This document shows, in pieces, positions 11,691 to 23,279 of a DNA stretch of 64,000 nucleotides. The notes beneath the pieces are model-generated. The model was not told the origin of the DNA and did no database searches. It worked only from the letters and a program-made list of their open reading frames with translations. Origin of the DNA: Sympetrum striolatum (lineage: Eukaryota; Arthropoda; Insecta; Odonata; Libellulidae); the NCBI GenBank assembly GCA_947579665.1, contig OX388347.1, forward strand, positions 38,014,943 to 38,078,942, given 5' to 3'. Positions within the stretch are counted from its first letter, which is position 1; every line of letters starts with the position of its first letter. Made by a program: the position numbers and the translations under genes.

Positions 11691-11879
11691 TTAATTACTT
11701 TGATTTCAAGTATTTTATACACAGGTTTTTCGTATCTCCGTAAACCGTGGTTTTTATATCCAACATGTACGAATTGTCCTAAAAATATGTTACGTTGAGG
11801 TAGCTTAAAAGGATAGTTACGTCCTGAAAAGGTTTTGCGACTATATCTTGATACGAGTAAAGTGTAGCTTGCATACTGC

Positions 11880-12680
11880 AAGCAGATCGACAACACTAAT
11901 TTCATATCGTCATCATATCGGGACGGTCCTCAAAAGAAAAAAAAGGATTGAAAATATTCTTAAAATTCGCTGCAATTTAATCGTCTGGCATCGAACCCGG
12001 GTCTTCCTGGTGAACTTACTATGCAGCACAACAGAAGATCACCATCTCTAACTATGTGTGAAAATTCAAGCATTATATTGGCTGCAACTGCCTCAAACGA
12101 CGTTCTACTTTTCACGAATGTAAATGGCTCTCTGGATTCGAACCAAGGACGATCTAGGATATCTAAAACATGTTTTTGAAATGTATCTATGATCTCTATC
12201 TATATGCCGTATTTCAAGTTTTAATATTATTGGGAAAGGGTTCATAATAATTATTAAAAATCGGATCAGTTACTGATTGTAAAGACGCTTTCTGTCGAAC
12301 CCAGGATATATTGGCAGCTGTAAATGCACAGAATGACGTTTTAAGACCTGCTCTTATTTCATACAGAGTTTGAAGTCGATATCATGCCGGGAAGTACCTA
12401 AAATTTGTTTCCGTTATCTCCATAAGAAATGCATTGAGGAATGGAAATGGCTCTCTGTAATCGAACCAAGGACAATCAGCGGAACGTTCAACAACGTACA
12501 TAAAAGATATTTACGATCTCTATCTACATACCGAGTTTCAAGTTTCCATCTTATCGGGAAGTGATTTAAAAAAATCTTAAAAATCGCAATGTAAATTAAA
12601 CGGGAGAATATTTGCCCTGACCTAGCATCGAACGAAGGATAATATTCGATGATGTCTTAATGTTTTTCGTCGGATACGCA
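11880..12680 (-). repeat. degenerate array of tRNA-B-box-bearing units
   Basis: Five motifs matching the tRNA B box on the minus strand (GGTTCGA or close) occur at about 11990, 12138, 12296, 12463 and 12629, spaced 148-167 bp. Blocks between them recur. AAATGGCTCTCTG precedes the B box at 12121 and 12446, GATCTCTATCTA with a following TTTCAAGTTT recurs at about 12190 and 12515, and an ATTATCGGGAAG-like block precedes several. The second and fourth units are most alike, giving a dimeric period of about 325 bp. Known tRNA-derived SINEs carry such B boxes; a tandem arrangement is less usual. I infer a SINE-derived or satellite array. Confidence 0.65.
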
Positions 12681-13094
12681 CGGTTTCCAGTGGAAACTAC
12701 TTTTTCTACTTTGGTGGAAAGTGCCTCAAAAAATTTTGAAAATCCCCACCTCTGCCACTCTGACTCTGAGATAGGTTCAGCAAAGGAATAGGCCTCCCTA
12801 ACTCTTTTATTGCACATTTTTCTTCAACAGAAAGAGAGGAAAATTTAATCCTTTTCCAAATTGGACACTATTCATCGTGAAGAGTGAGAAAAACTGTTCA
12901 CAAACACGTAACGCAGTAGGTTTTCATACTGAATACGCCACAAGCAACCACAACACTGGAGCTGAAAATGTACACCGGATACGAAAGAACGGGTAGCCAT
13001 TACATAGCTGCAGACACCAGTGCATAAAATAACAAACTAAGCAGGCGACACGAATGGCGCCTAGTGCCAAGATTTTGTCGCCCAGTGACAGTAT
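12681..13094. other. non-coding stretch
   Basis: No gene was seen. The end (13040-13092) is slightly GC-richer and leads into the open frame at 13095; I could not identify transposon termini there. Confidence 0.5.
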
Positions 13095-13508
13095 TTGGCT
13101 CTGTCAAAAAAGGAGTTTCAAGTTCTAAGCGTGTTAAACTTAAGTCTGGAAGCGTTAAACGCTAGTTTGGATAAAATGTTTATTTTCAGGGATATAGTTT
13201 GGGAAGGTGGTGGGCCGTATGTTCCACCTCTTCCAGACTTAACTTCGTCAACAGCTAGGCTTTACCGTTACTTGAAGGTATCACAACATCCATCAATTTT
13301 CAACAAATTAGTTCTGGCAGATCTTACTTTAACTTCTCACAGTGATGGCACGGAGAGAGCTATGTCAATCCATACCACGCTTAAATCCAACAAACAGTCA
13401 AGCCTTCCTAGAGAAGCTATAAATTCTAGGATATACACATCGCAATTAACAGTGTTGGAACTGCATATTACGACAAGAGACCTGCTGTCAGGCAGGAATC
13501 GCGACTAA
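13095..13508 (+). pseudogene. possible hAT-transposase C-terminal remnant
   Basis: An uninterrupted 137-codon frame starts at a TTG and ends at the TAA at 13506, so no authentic start is visible. Its second half reads LYRYLKVSQHPSIF, then LTLTSHSDGTERAMS and LKSNKQSSLPREAINSRI. The segment resembles the hAT dimerisation region, where L-S-x-P-H-S-N-A-x-x-E-R-x-F-S is followed by K-T-x-x-R-N-R-L. The H-S-x-x-x-E-R-x-x-S spacing is kept but the F is replaced. A good 3' splice-site-like tract (tttattttcag) lies at about 13180-13190, so it could also be one exon of a hAT-derived host gene. No upstream catalytic part or TIRs were found. Confidence 0.35.
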
Positions 13509-14389
13509 ACGAAGGAAAAGTTAGGCCCAGTAGTTGGTGTTAAGGTTATTTGGGTTATGGTAAGAAAATTGGTATATACAAAAATAGTGCAGCAGTTTTC
13601 TTAGGGGGCTCAGTGAACCAGTGAACCCAATGGACCTGCAGTCACTGGATGTAATGGAAGGTAATAGTCAGCATGATGAACGGATGCTTAGTGTGTGTTA
13701 GTCATTGGGTTGTTATATTTAAGAAAATCAACTCATGTTCACATGGAACTACTGATAAGTTAAAGAAAATTTCCACCTTAGTCTAACTTTGTTGACTGGA
13801 AATTTCTGAAAATCTTTCGCAAGTTTTCTTGGAGGGAATACGATAGATAGAATTTTCTTTTATCCCTAGTCGCTCGTTATCGATCTTGGAAGGATCTTCT
13901 TTTCTAATTACCTTCATACTTTCTTTCGTTTCTAAAATTTTTTAAAATTTTTTGGGATTGTAGACGGACCATCTTGTCTCCTTGACTAATTCACACTCAT
14001 GTATAATTTACTTGTTGGATTATATACATTTTACCTCCATTTTTTTCTTTCTTCAATCATGAATAGGCAATGGAATCGACAGTTATAGTTTTGACGCATT
14101 TTTGAGCGATAGGCGGTACCTCTAACCAGTAATTGCCAAGCTAGGCTGATGTCAATTTAAAATTAAGGCATCGCCCTAACGAAATCAGCTCCACCTTTGC
14201 CATATTCCTTACATCGCAACGCTATGCTAAGCCATATTCGGTGTCTCTAGTTTATTTTCATAATTGCGTATTTTCTAACAATAAAAGTGCCGAGTTCAGG
14301 AACCGGTTTAGTGCCAGGAAACTGTAAGAGATGAAACGTAAAAAACAAACATTGTAACTTCCTCTATGTATTTGCAATGTATGTATGTA
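13509..14389. other. non-coding stretch
   Basis: No gene, RNA or clear repeat was seen. Confidence 0.55.
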
Positions 14390-14420
14390 CTACCGGTTTC
14401 GGCCGTTACGCCATCATTGG
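14390..14420 (-). ncRNA. hammerhead-like motif, degenerate 5' core
   Basis: Read on the minus strand: CCAATGATGGC, loop, GGCC, GAA, ACCGGT, A. The GGC/GCC stem II, the GAA and the palindromic stem III are kept. The CTG of the core is changed to CCA, and the cleavage-position base is A. It belongs to the same family as the copies at 15393 and 47580. Confidence 0.35.
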
Positions 14421-14822
14421 GGACAAAACTGTTACATGGTTGTACCCGACGACCTTCCACAAAGTGAAAATTTTAGCTTTTGATTTTATTTTGGGTATTA
14501 TGAAGTATTTATGCTTCTTTGAGTCACGATTACTTATGATTCGCATACATTTTAAGGCCTTCCCTATTTTAAGAACTAATATATTTAATAATTTTGGTTA
14601 CCTTTGTAATTGAATTCCAGCGGAACGAATTTTATATTATCTACATGAATGCAGAATTACTTGTTGAATATTTCAGTTGGTCGCAACATTGCTTAGAGGT
14701 AAAAGTCAACTGTCCATTTATTAAAAAGAAATCGTTGTATATTTTACCACTTGAATACTATTCTGTGCAATGTTATTTGTTCACAAAATAAAACGATTCG
14801 TTTCAAAGTAATTCAGATACTT
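14421..14822. other. AT-rich non-coding stretch
   Basis: No gene or repeat was seen. Confidence 0.5.
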
Positions 14823-14951
14823 TTGGGAACAAATGAAAAAGATAAACTTTTACCAACCACAGGAAATTTATTATCTCACTTAAGGATGAGTCCCACTCCA
14901 CCACTCCATGAGTCGAAATCATGGTCGTTTATCTTTTTAATTTGTTCCTGA
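14823..14951. repeat. inverted repeat, about 24-bp arms
   Basis: The left arm gggaacaaatgaaaaagata (from 14825) and the right arm at about 14927-14950 are reverse complements with one or two mismatches, separated by about 80 bp. No TA or longer target-site duplication is evident. It is possibly a small MITE. Confidence 0.55.
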
Positions 14952-15333
14952 TGGAGTCTTACCACGAAGTCAAGGCCCTAGGAGTGGATTCTAATGCACT
15001 TTTAGAAAACGCTCAACATGAGGCTATTATTTTTTAAACTATATCGATACTATGACAAATCTAAAATCAACACAATTTCAACGTTTCCCCTTGGGACCGA
15101 ATGAGAAAATGTAGAATCGAATACCTAAACAGTAACAGTAAAATATAAGTAAAAAACTAAAATAATACGTACAGTATCGTTAAGCTATTAAAATTCATAA
15201 ATTTGTTGCTTGAATATTATTTAAACGCTCGTATAAAACGCATTTAAACGCAAAATAATCACAACAGGGGAAAATATTCACATTTTTGCCACCCAACCAC
15301 GATTAAAGTAGGAACAAACTTTTAGGTAAGCCT
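14952..15333. other. AT-rich non-coding stretch
   Basis: No gene or repeat was seen. Confidence 0.5.
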
Positions 15334-15392
15334 CACTAAGGATTTTAAGAATATAATTACAAGCACTATTTTCCACATATATATTTCAAAAA

Positions 15393-15438
15393 GACCGGTT
15401 TCGGCACCGAACAGGTCCTATTATCATCTATCATCAGG
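15393..15438 (-). ncRNA. hammerhead-like motif with insertion in stem II
   Basis: Read on the minus strand: CTGATGA, T, about 11 extra bases (agatgataata), GGACC loop GGTGCC, GAA, ACCGGT, C. The core, the GAA and the palindromic stem III are intact. The inserted gatgat duplicates part of the core, which would weaken the fold. Confidence 0.4.
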
Positions 15439-15440
15439 TC

Positions 15441-15473
15441 CCTGAAGATGGCTGAACTGTGCCAGAACTAGTC
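15441..15473 (+). ncRNA. hammerhead-like motif, variant core
   Basis: The order is CTGAAGA, T, GGC loop GCC, AGA, ACTAGT, C. Position 7 is A, which the CUGANGA consensus allows, and stem III is the perfect palindrome ACTAGT. The GAA is changed to AGA, so catalysis is doubtful. Confidence 0.35.
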
Positions 15474-15533
15474 ATTATCAAATATATACGTGGAAAAGAG
15501 TACTTGTGATTGTATTCTTACTATCCTTCGATA

Positions 15534-16110
15534 TGGGTTTACACTTAGGAAAGCCTGCCAAAATCGATTTAATCAGGCCTCACTATTTTTTGAAGTTCAG
15601 TTTCCGTAAACTAAAAATTGAAACAGTCTCTAAGAGCCTCTATTTCCCGTTCAACTAAATTCATTCATCTGTCTATTTCTAATCAGCAATGTCTCATACT
15701 ATCGTACTCGGTGTCGATGATCTTAATACTTCCAGAAGGATGCTGTGTCAGTTTCCTTCATCAAATGATATGGATTACACATTTACTTCTCTCGCTCTTG
15801 ATTCCTGTCCCTCCCTCTTTAGCTACATTCTGTTCATACTCTTCATCCTCCCGCTTCTTCATCTTTTTCACCTCATCTCCTCTTTCTCAAGTTCATCCCC
15901 CTGTCTCGACTCGCTCTCTCGCATAATTTTCGTATCTTTTTCTTTAATTATGCGTGCCTCGCTCCCCTCCCCCCTTTCTTCATCCTACGCATTAATTTCC
16001 GCCACTCCCCACTCTTCCCAGTCACCCTCTCCATCAACTCTGTTTGCTCTTCAATCCTTGGCATCCTCTGCACATGCTATATTACATCAATCTCCCCGGA
16101 AATGATATTA
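15534..16110. other. pyrimidine-skewed non-coding block
   Basis: 15770-16100 is C+T-rich on the plus strand. The 102- and 138-codon plus frames here are serine-, leucine- and phenylalanine-rich, as expected of a pyrimidine tract, with no visible domain. Confidence 0.5.
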
Positions 16111-17459
16111 TTCATTCATTCCTAATTCACGATTGATACGCCTTTATTCTCGTCTCTGTTTGTTTTGTTTATTATGAGCCGAATTCTCATTCCGGTATTT
16201 ATTGCGTCGGCTTTCTTACATCACAGTCCACCCAAGAGGGAGCTTGTTATTGATTTCATCGTGGTGTATAAAGAATGGTTGGGAAAGTACTGACTCGGTG
16301 CGTTTTAATTTATAACTTGTTTTCCTTCGGAAAAATGAATTCATGCTGCTTACTCCTGTACTAAAGTTGTTTTCCGATGACTGGAAAGCTGGAAAATGGA
16401 GTCCGTACATGACTATGCCCCTATTCTAATATACTTAAGAATTTCAAATATTCCGAAAAATACTTAACAAAAAATGAAAATATAAACTGTAAAGAATCAC
16501 ATCCATATAATCTACCCTTATGATTTAGTGGAGAGAAATTTGAAAGTAAAAGAAAAGCAGCTCATTTCCACTTTATTAATCAAGTAGAGAAGCCTTACTC
16601 TACATTACAAGAGTCAAACTTTGTTCTATGATCAGTAATCGGTAACCAAAGAGTTAGCAAGGTAGCCGAAGAGCAGCGAGTCCAAGGTTCGAGCAAATTC
16701 TACGTTATTTAGGACATGATGTTGTTCTTCTGGAGTTGATTACACGAGTGGACCTATAAGACAAAAATTCGTCCTAAATAAAGCTTTTATTGAAGTCCCG
16801 AAATATGGCAATTTAATGAAATCTTTTCGTGTTTGGCTATGAATTAATAACGTAACACGGAAGCCATTTCCATAATTTGGGATAATTATTTCGATTACAG
16901 TATGGTAAGCAATTCCACTAAGAGTTTTTGAATTTCATGTTCCTAAAAAAGCTGAAATAGCAGCATATGTGTAAGTATTATTATAAACAATAGCAATTAC
17001 AAATAATAATACTTTTATTACGCTAGTAGATATAGCAATAACAGTAAATGGATGAATAGATTTGTAAAAACAAAAACATGGCTTGAATTTCACAGCCCAC
17101 TGCATTCCGCCAATATGGAACATAGGAATAAGAAATAAGATCACGTATTCATGCTTCCCAGGATGTATTTTTCAAACTTGAATTCTTTGGCAGTAACATT
17201 TATAGTACGGCTGTATACCTTTCAAACGATTTGTTCCGCTTGCGATTTCCTGATTATTTTCTTACGTCTTTTCATTACAACTTGGCTTGGCGTATATACT
17301 CTCAGGGCAGTTTATCTCTCAAAGAAAATATCGGTTCATTCGTTTTCCCCATAAGCGCTCTGCCTTTTTAAATATTGTACGTGGACGTTGATATTTATTT
17401 TCGTTCCGGGGATATGTGTAAAGAGATGGTCACGACGTCAGGAAAAACAAACGCATTTG
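16111..17459. other. AT-rich non-coding stretch
   Basis: No gene was seen. An isolated B-box-like ggttcgagc at about 16687 has no matching A box or cloverleaf. Confidence 0.5.
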
Positions 17460-19259
17460 CTTTCTTTCACTCTTGCTTCCTCGACGTCCTTCCTCTCGGC
17501 CCGATATACCTATTTTTCCTTATGTAAACATGTTTCCTCCTCTACCGTCCGTACAACTCGGACTAGCTATTGCAAGGGAATGACTAGCTCTTCTTTACCT
17601 CAGGGCTTCTGTGACTAACCCAACAAATCCCTTACGGGATGAACCCAATTATTTTATTTCTTTCATTCATTTCTTCCCTTCGTTTTTCTCCTTTCTTCCC
17701 ATCGTTCCGTTCCTCTCTCTCCATACCTTCCCCGTGCTATTCTCCTCCGTTTTCTTATTCCCCTCGAATTTAATTAAAATGACGTCCCTTACGCGCACTC
17801 GAGAACTAATTGAATTAAGAAATAAAAAGGGGTCGTTGGGGAATGAATGGAGAAAACCTATACCAATTGGATCGCGCTTTATAATTCATCTTTTTCCTCC
17901 CAACTTTTCCCGAATGGGGTACGTGAATGGACGTGCGTCATAAGCCTACATGGTCTCCATTATGCGTTTTGTTTGCATACTTCATTGCACTGAATCCAAT
18001 GGCCGTTTTTCCGTGATGCGTGGTAGGGATACCAGCGAATGGATACACACGCTAAGGACTGAAATATTTTTTGCTGCGATGAAAAAATACGATAGAACAA
18101 ATATCATGGTCGGCTCGAATAGGTCTCGGATTCCTGGAACTGTGATAAAGAATTACAGAGAATGTAAATTATAGGTAATACCCCACAAGGTGATTTTTCA
18201 TGTTGCTTTCTCGGAAAGATGCAACATTAGATGGATCTTTGATGCCATTTTTGTAGATCATGTAAAAATTAAAACGGTCGTTCAACGCTGTTGGTTTCCA
18301 ATGGTTTTACAGCGAACAAAAATTCCCTTCTTTAGTACTATTAGATTGAACTAGCTCTAGTCCCGGCTTTTTAATAATCCAGCTCTCCAAAGAGCTTTCC
18401 GTTTTAACTATAAGGTCTATTCTTTTATTCTATGCTGGCCACGTGAGGTCAGCAGGAAGGAATACAGATGTAAAATTTGAATTTTTATATCGATGTTTTC
18501 CCAGTACTCGGATAACTGTCATATAGAAATTCGACAGCTATCGTCCATTCGAAAAAATGTAACATCTGTCCAACCCTCCAATGGAAAATCATTAAACACC
18601 GCGTAATCGAATGTACAGTGTCTCTTGCGGGATTTCTGCATACTCTTCAGAACAAAACTGTTTATTTGTTCTTAGCAAAGCTTGCGAGAAGTAGTTAGTT
18701 ATCTAGTAGTGAGCATCTTCCAAAAGGAGAATTTTCCAGAAAGTTTATATTTATAGCAGAATATTTTTAATAAGCGTAATTCCTCATAGATTTTCAAACT
18801 TAAAAAAAAAACACAAAAGCTTGCTTTGAGTTTCAAGTCGAACATTTAGTTTTATTTAGCATTAGGCTTTATAAATTTTAACATTATGAAGTATTGAAAG
18901 TGAAATAATTTTTTACATTTGAGTGAGATATGTTTTTGTGTTATCGTGCAGAGATGTATTATAAAGCTGGTAAAAACCCGCTACAAATAAATTTATTTTG
19001 ATATTTCAGCATGGAATTTTCTGCAACGAAAGCAATCTTTTTTTTGGCGTTTATAGAGCGCAGAAATAAAATTGCAACCGATAAATGAATGAAGTCACAA
19101 AATAATTTGTTAGGCGGTCTACCTTCGTGTGGTTCCTTTTTTCCGAGCCACTCATTCCACATTATTCTAATTTATGTCGCGCTCTTTCCACGGCGAGCGC
19201 TCCACATCTCTCTGTTTCTAATCTTTTCTGACTCATTAAAAGAGCTTCTCGAATGAGGC
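17460..19259. other. non-coding stretch with pyrimidine-rich part
   Basis: 17460-17770 is C+T-rich and GC-richer, followed by ordinary AT-rich DNA. An imperfect 8-bp hairpin (tgctggcc, acgtga, ggtcagca) lies near 18433-18454. No gene was recognised. Confidence 0.5.
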
Positions 19260-19500
19260 ATTACGTGTGTGTCCTTGCCGGTACTCGCTGCGGCGGGACT
19301 CCGTAATGGAGATGAGGCGGGAAAGAATGCGAAAGGTGTTGCAATAATCCACTCCGTCCTACTCTCTTTCCCTTCCTACTTTCCCCTTCTACCTCCCACA
19401 GTTATCTCCCGTCTCTTCGTTATCCCTCCTTTCTCCTTTCTCTCTCGCGAAGGTCGCCCCCGCACACTCTCAAAAATCATCTCGGTATGACTAAACCTCT
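19260..19500. other. GC-richer, pyrimidine-skewed block
   Basis: The block is CpG-bearing at its start (ctcgctgcggcgggactccg) and C+T-rich further on. Its 73-codon open frame shows no domain. Confidence 0.45.
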
Positions 19501-19504
19501 ACAG

Positions 19505-19995
19505 AATCTGTATTAAAATACCTTTCCTAAAGAAATCCCTAAAAGAAATCTTAATGAAAGCTGATCTTTCATTCATCTTCAATATAATAACCCCCATATC
19601 GATTTTCCTGAATTAGTTTCAATATTTAGTTACCATGTTCCACCTAGAGCTACTAAGCTAACTCCTCTTCTCCATATTTCTGCATTTAAATTATCCTTTA
19701 CTAAACGTTCCCTATTATATAGACTTCCAAACCTTCTTAATACCCCTCCTCCTTCCATAGACCCCAACGTACTTTCGCGTGACTCATTCTTAAAAGAATG
19801 TCTGAATATAGATTCTTGTAAATAATTTCCTGCTTTGGTCCTTTTCTGTATATATTCCTCTATGTTATTTTTTATTATTTTGCTTCTATTTTTATTCGTA
19901 CAGTCATGTAAATTAATTTTAAATTTTTTGTATTCTTTGTTTGTTGCTTAGATTCACTCTAATATGTTGTCAAAATTATATGTGGATCTTTGAAT
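19505..19995 (+). mobile_element. 5'-truncated LINE, ORF2 C-terminus and 3' UTR
   Basis: From about 19530 one frame reads SLKEILMKADLSFIFNII, like the S-L-x-x-R-R-x-x-x-D-L-x-x-L-Y-K-I-I-N block near the end of many non-LTR reverse transcriptases. After a frameshift near 19590 the frame that ends at the TAA at 19823-19825 reads PELVSIFSYHVPPRAT, then TKRSLLYRLPNLLN and SRDSFLKECL. These match the family's F-H-V-P-x-R-x-T-R, the R-x-x-F-x-x-R-L-x-x-L-x-N-S-L-P block and the terminal helix. A 3' UTR of about 170 bp follows and ends at tttgaataaataag near 19994, a typical LINE 3' end. It is 5'-truncated and frameshifted, so inactive. Clade (Jockey/CR1 group) is uncertain. Confidence 0.8.
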
Positions 19996-20689
19996 AAATA
20001 AGAAAACGACGCTTGGGCACATTTCCCCATTTACCAACTTAATGTGTAATGTGTAATCCAAAATACTCTAACTTTACCGTTAAAAATGTTTGACAGGCAC
20101 CGATATAACAATAGTATTAATGTACCCCTAAAATTAATATTTTAAGACTAAATAAACATAATAACAAAGGATATGATTTGACGACATTATTGTTTACGGT
20201 TAAATCGGAATATGTACAAGTTACATTATCATGAGAGCAGGTGGAAGGGAATTGCTCTTGGTCCATTTTTATGGCGCATTTTCATTTATTTTTTGGTGTT
20301 TATAAGATTGGTTTTGTTCTTTATTGTCTTCTTTTTCTTCTCATTTGTTTATTTTTCTTTTTAATGCAGACAATTCCAATGATAATTTACAAAAAGTAGT
20401 GATTTATGCACGTTATAGGTACTAAAAATAATAGTTAATGAGAAAGGATCTTAGCTAAGTATATAAAAAAGAAAAATAAATAAATTATGCTAAGATTTTT
20501 TCTCTCGGGGAATTGTTTTGCAATTCCTTGTATGTACTAGTGTAATAATCCCAAATTTTGGAAAGTAGGGGGTCCTCCGCTTTCAAAAACATCTCTTGCA
20601 TCGCTCATAATCCGAAATAAGTGAGAGGCTTCCAAGAGAGAGAGAAAGGACAAAAATATTTATGTAACCGACCAACTACTCCCACAGAT
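19996..20689. other. AT-rich non-coding stretch
   Basis: No gene or repeat was recognised. Confidence 0.5.
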
Positions 20690-21235
20690 GAAGCGGTAAT
20701 GCGTCGTACGGTGCCTGACCAAGGGGGAGGAGAGTGAAAAAAATTCGCCGAAGCTCTTTTTCACATTCTCTTCTCTCTTTACTTTCGCGCGCTTCGGCTC
20801 GCCGGTGGCGCGATCTCCCGGTTAATTGCGAAGCCACGATTTTTCCGAGGGAAAAAATGGAACCGCGAGATCCGTAAACTGGGCATTTTTATTCCGCCGT
20901 GTAGTTTACGGAGGAGGAAATCACTCCGGCCGAATTACTACCGACTTTTTTCGCCTGATTGACGCTCCGATCCCTCTCTTTTTTCGCGTCTCGATCCCTC
21001 GCCTTTTTTGTTCGGTCTTTTTCACCTCTCGGCCGGCTATGAAAAAGGCATTCCGATGCGGCCATTTTTTTGGTTTGGTTTTTTTTCGGGCTCATGAAGT
21101 GAAATTTCATACGCGTGGCGTCCATTTTAATTCCTTTTCGTTTCTCCGTCACCTTCGTTTTTCTGGCAGGCCTTATGCCGCTTTACTGCGAGAACATTGC
21201 GTATTTCAAATTTAAGGCTGAGGAATCGCATACCA
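20690..21235. other. GC- and CpG-rich island
   Basis: This is one of the most CpG-dense parts of the window (tttcgcgcgcttcggctcgc near 20783). It includes tcggctcgccggtggcgcg and an inverted pair cgtaaac/gtttacg at about 20874-20911. The 129-codon plus frame (20826-21215) and 87-codon minus frame have no recognised domain. CpG density plus absence of protein similarity suggests regulatory or conserved non-coding DNA, by inference only. Confidence 0.45.
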
Positions 21236-23279
21236 CGGGAACATGTAATTGCAATTTTTTTATCTAAATCTAGTCCAAGAATGTTCCTTTGCGGGATTGG
21301 TTATTCATTCAACTGCGTGTCACTCGTGTTTTACTATATTTTCTTGAGATTTTTTTCCTTAATAGAGAGAAGTGTTCAATATTTGTTAAATAATATTTGA
21401 TGTGTTCTTTTCACAACACATGATAGAAAAGAACCCATTGAATAGGAGAAATTAGTTTAAGTATCCTTATTAGCCTTTAGAAACGACTTCAGCTCTCATA
21501 ATAACCTTGTAATTGATATCTCATTGCAAGTAATGATCTCAGTTATTGAAGCATTTTTAACTTTTAAAATAACACTATCGTCGCACTTTCTTTCGATGAA
21601 CGGTTAAAATTGTTCCCTATATTTCTATTAGAAGTTTTAAGATTCATTCTACAATATAGCGACTTCTGTTAAGCGGCATCTCTCTTCCCATTGATCATGT
21701 ACTGTTAAGTCTTATTGTTCATATTCTCCCTTTAAATAATTCAATATCTGTACTGATAACATTTTCTGTGTGAATTAAATCTATTATGATATTGTACTAT
21801 TTTAGCGATATGTATCTATGAGGCTAACGACTTTTTAACCAGTTTTTAGGGTGAATCTGGCGACATAATCAAATCGAAATAGGCTTTTCTGGATATCATG
21901 GGCTATTGATAATTACCCTTTCCGCATGCATACATCCTATAATAGGCTAGTGTATTTATTTTCTAAATTTTAGATAGTTCTTTATGCGTATAACAACATG
22001 ATTAAGGAATTATTTACTACCGTGCTGATAGTTGTAAGCTGAATGTTGAATTATATCAATAAAAGCTAGATAAATAAATTGGTCTCAGGATTTTTACGGT
22101 TGCTGCTGATTTTTAATTTGCTGAAAATTAATTTTTTTATTAAACCAATAGTATTTCTGGTACACGATAAGAAAGATTTTCATTGTAAAGGAATACTTGC
22201 TATGAACTTTATTTTATACAGTTATGTAGAAGCTTCTTAAATCATCGTCATATTATATAGTTAGTTTCTAAATTGATTTGGTAATATTGACTGAATATCT
22301 CTGATATCTCTATATATCTGAAATTGCAATATCATAATTTCACATTTAATTAGTTCCCTTATCTTAGGAATTAAAGGTGTAGGTTCAGATTGAAATTTCA
22401 TCTCATGAATCGGACTCAATTACTGAACTGAATTTTCAAGTTTATGGCAATGAAACATCATTCCAATCGCAATATCATCCTCTCTCTAAATATTTCAATT
22501 CCTGGGGGAACTTAGAGAAAACGAAAGTTGTGAGTTGTGGAATTAAATTTGAAGCTTCTTTTTTCCGTTTACCTGAGTGATAAGTAACGACCGAGAATTC
22601 CAATTAATTGGCGGATTCAGTGTCCCGGGACTAATTTAGAATTTATTGAGAGAATATGATAGGTCTCGGAAATGGACGAGCTATGGCCAAAATTTGAGGG
22701 ATGGGAGAAATACAAAAATTCTGAAATCAGTTTCACAAGAATGAGTTTAATAAAACGAATCAAAATACACAGATGACGAATCTTTTTCTTTGCTGTTTCA
22801 AGGATATTTAATTTATTAAAACTGAAATGAATTTATTCACATGATTTATATATACAATCGCATTTAGCCTTCGATTGAGGTATCAGCGATTTTGATTTGA
22901 ATGGCAATTTGTTTAATCATCCTTTATTCATAATTAAAATTTTCATTTTCATCCATATTCATTACAAGACCAAAATGTATGTATTAATTAAATTATGGTT
23001 AATATTAAGATCTTCTATATATATTGTGTTTCAAATACTACAACCTACAACTATCTCTAAGATTAGAACGTCTGTAGGTTAAATGATAGACGTTGAACTA
23101 ACTTGAATAACTCGTTTATGAGCATTTTCCTGGAGTTGTCGGAACAAAAATAAGGAATAGCGATCTCGCATTCAATGAGTAACCTTTATTAATGAAATAG
23201 AAGCAGATAGTTAACTGTGTATACAATTGTAATATAGAATTGCGTAACTCTGACACTTTCTTGTATTATAGTTATATCG
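21236..23279. other. AT-rich non-coding stretch
   Basis: No gene, RNA or mobile element was recognised. Confidence 0.55.

Larger units (their letters stand above)
15334..15533. repeat. inverted repeat with two facing hammerhead-like motifs
   Basis: The arms, about 15334-15410 and 15458-15533, are imperfect reverse complements sharing tttccacatatatattt, tacaagcact and ttaagaat-type blocks. Each arm carries a hammerhead-like motif pointing outward (15393-15438 minus and 15441-15473 plus). Weakly similar sequences tttaggtaagcct (about 15320) and cttaggaaagcct (about 15547) flank the structure and could be a decayed target-site duplication. Confidence 0.65.

Noticed and set aside
11447..11905. 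152-codon minus-strand open frame
   Set aside because: It spans a CpG-rich island and AT-rich DNA with different composition in its two halves and shows no domain or splice context.
16660..16710. possible tRNA or SINE (ggttcgagc)
   Set aside because: A lone B-box-like motif without A box, cloverleaf or shared body.
16860..17150. possible mitochondrial insert because of AT-rich open sequence
   Set aside because: Translation gave no recognisable mitochondrial protein or RNA segment.
20826..21215. 129-codon plus-strand frame in a CpG-rich island
   Set aside because: No recognisable domain, arginine- and phenylalanine-rich, with an overlapping frame on the other strand.
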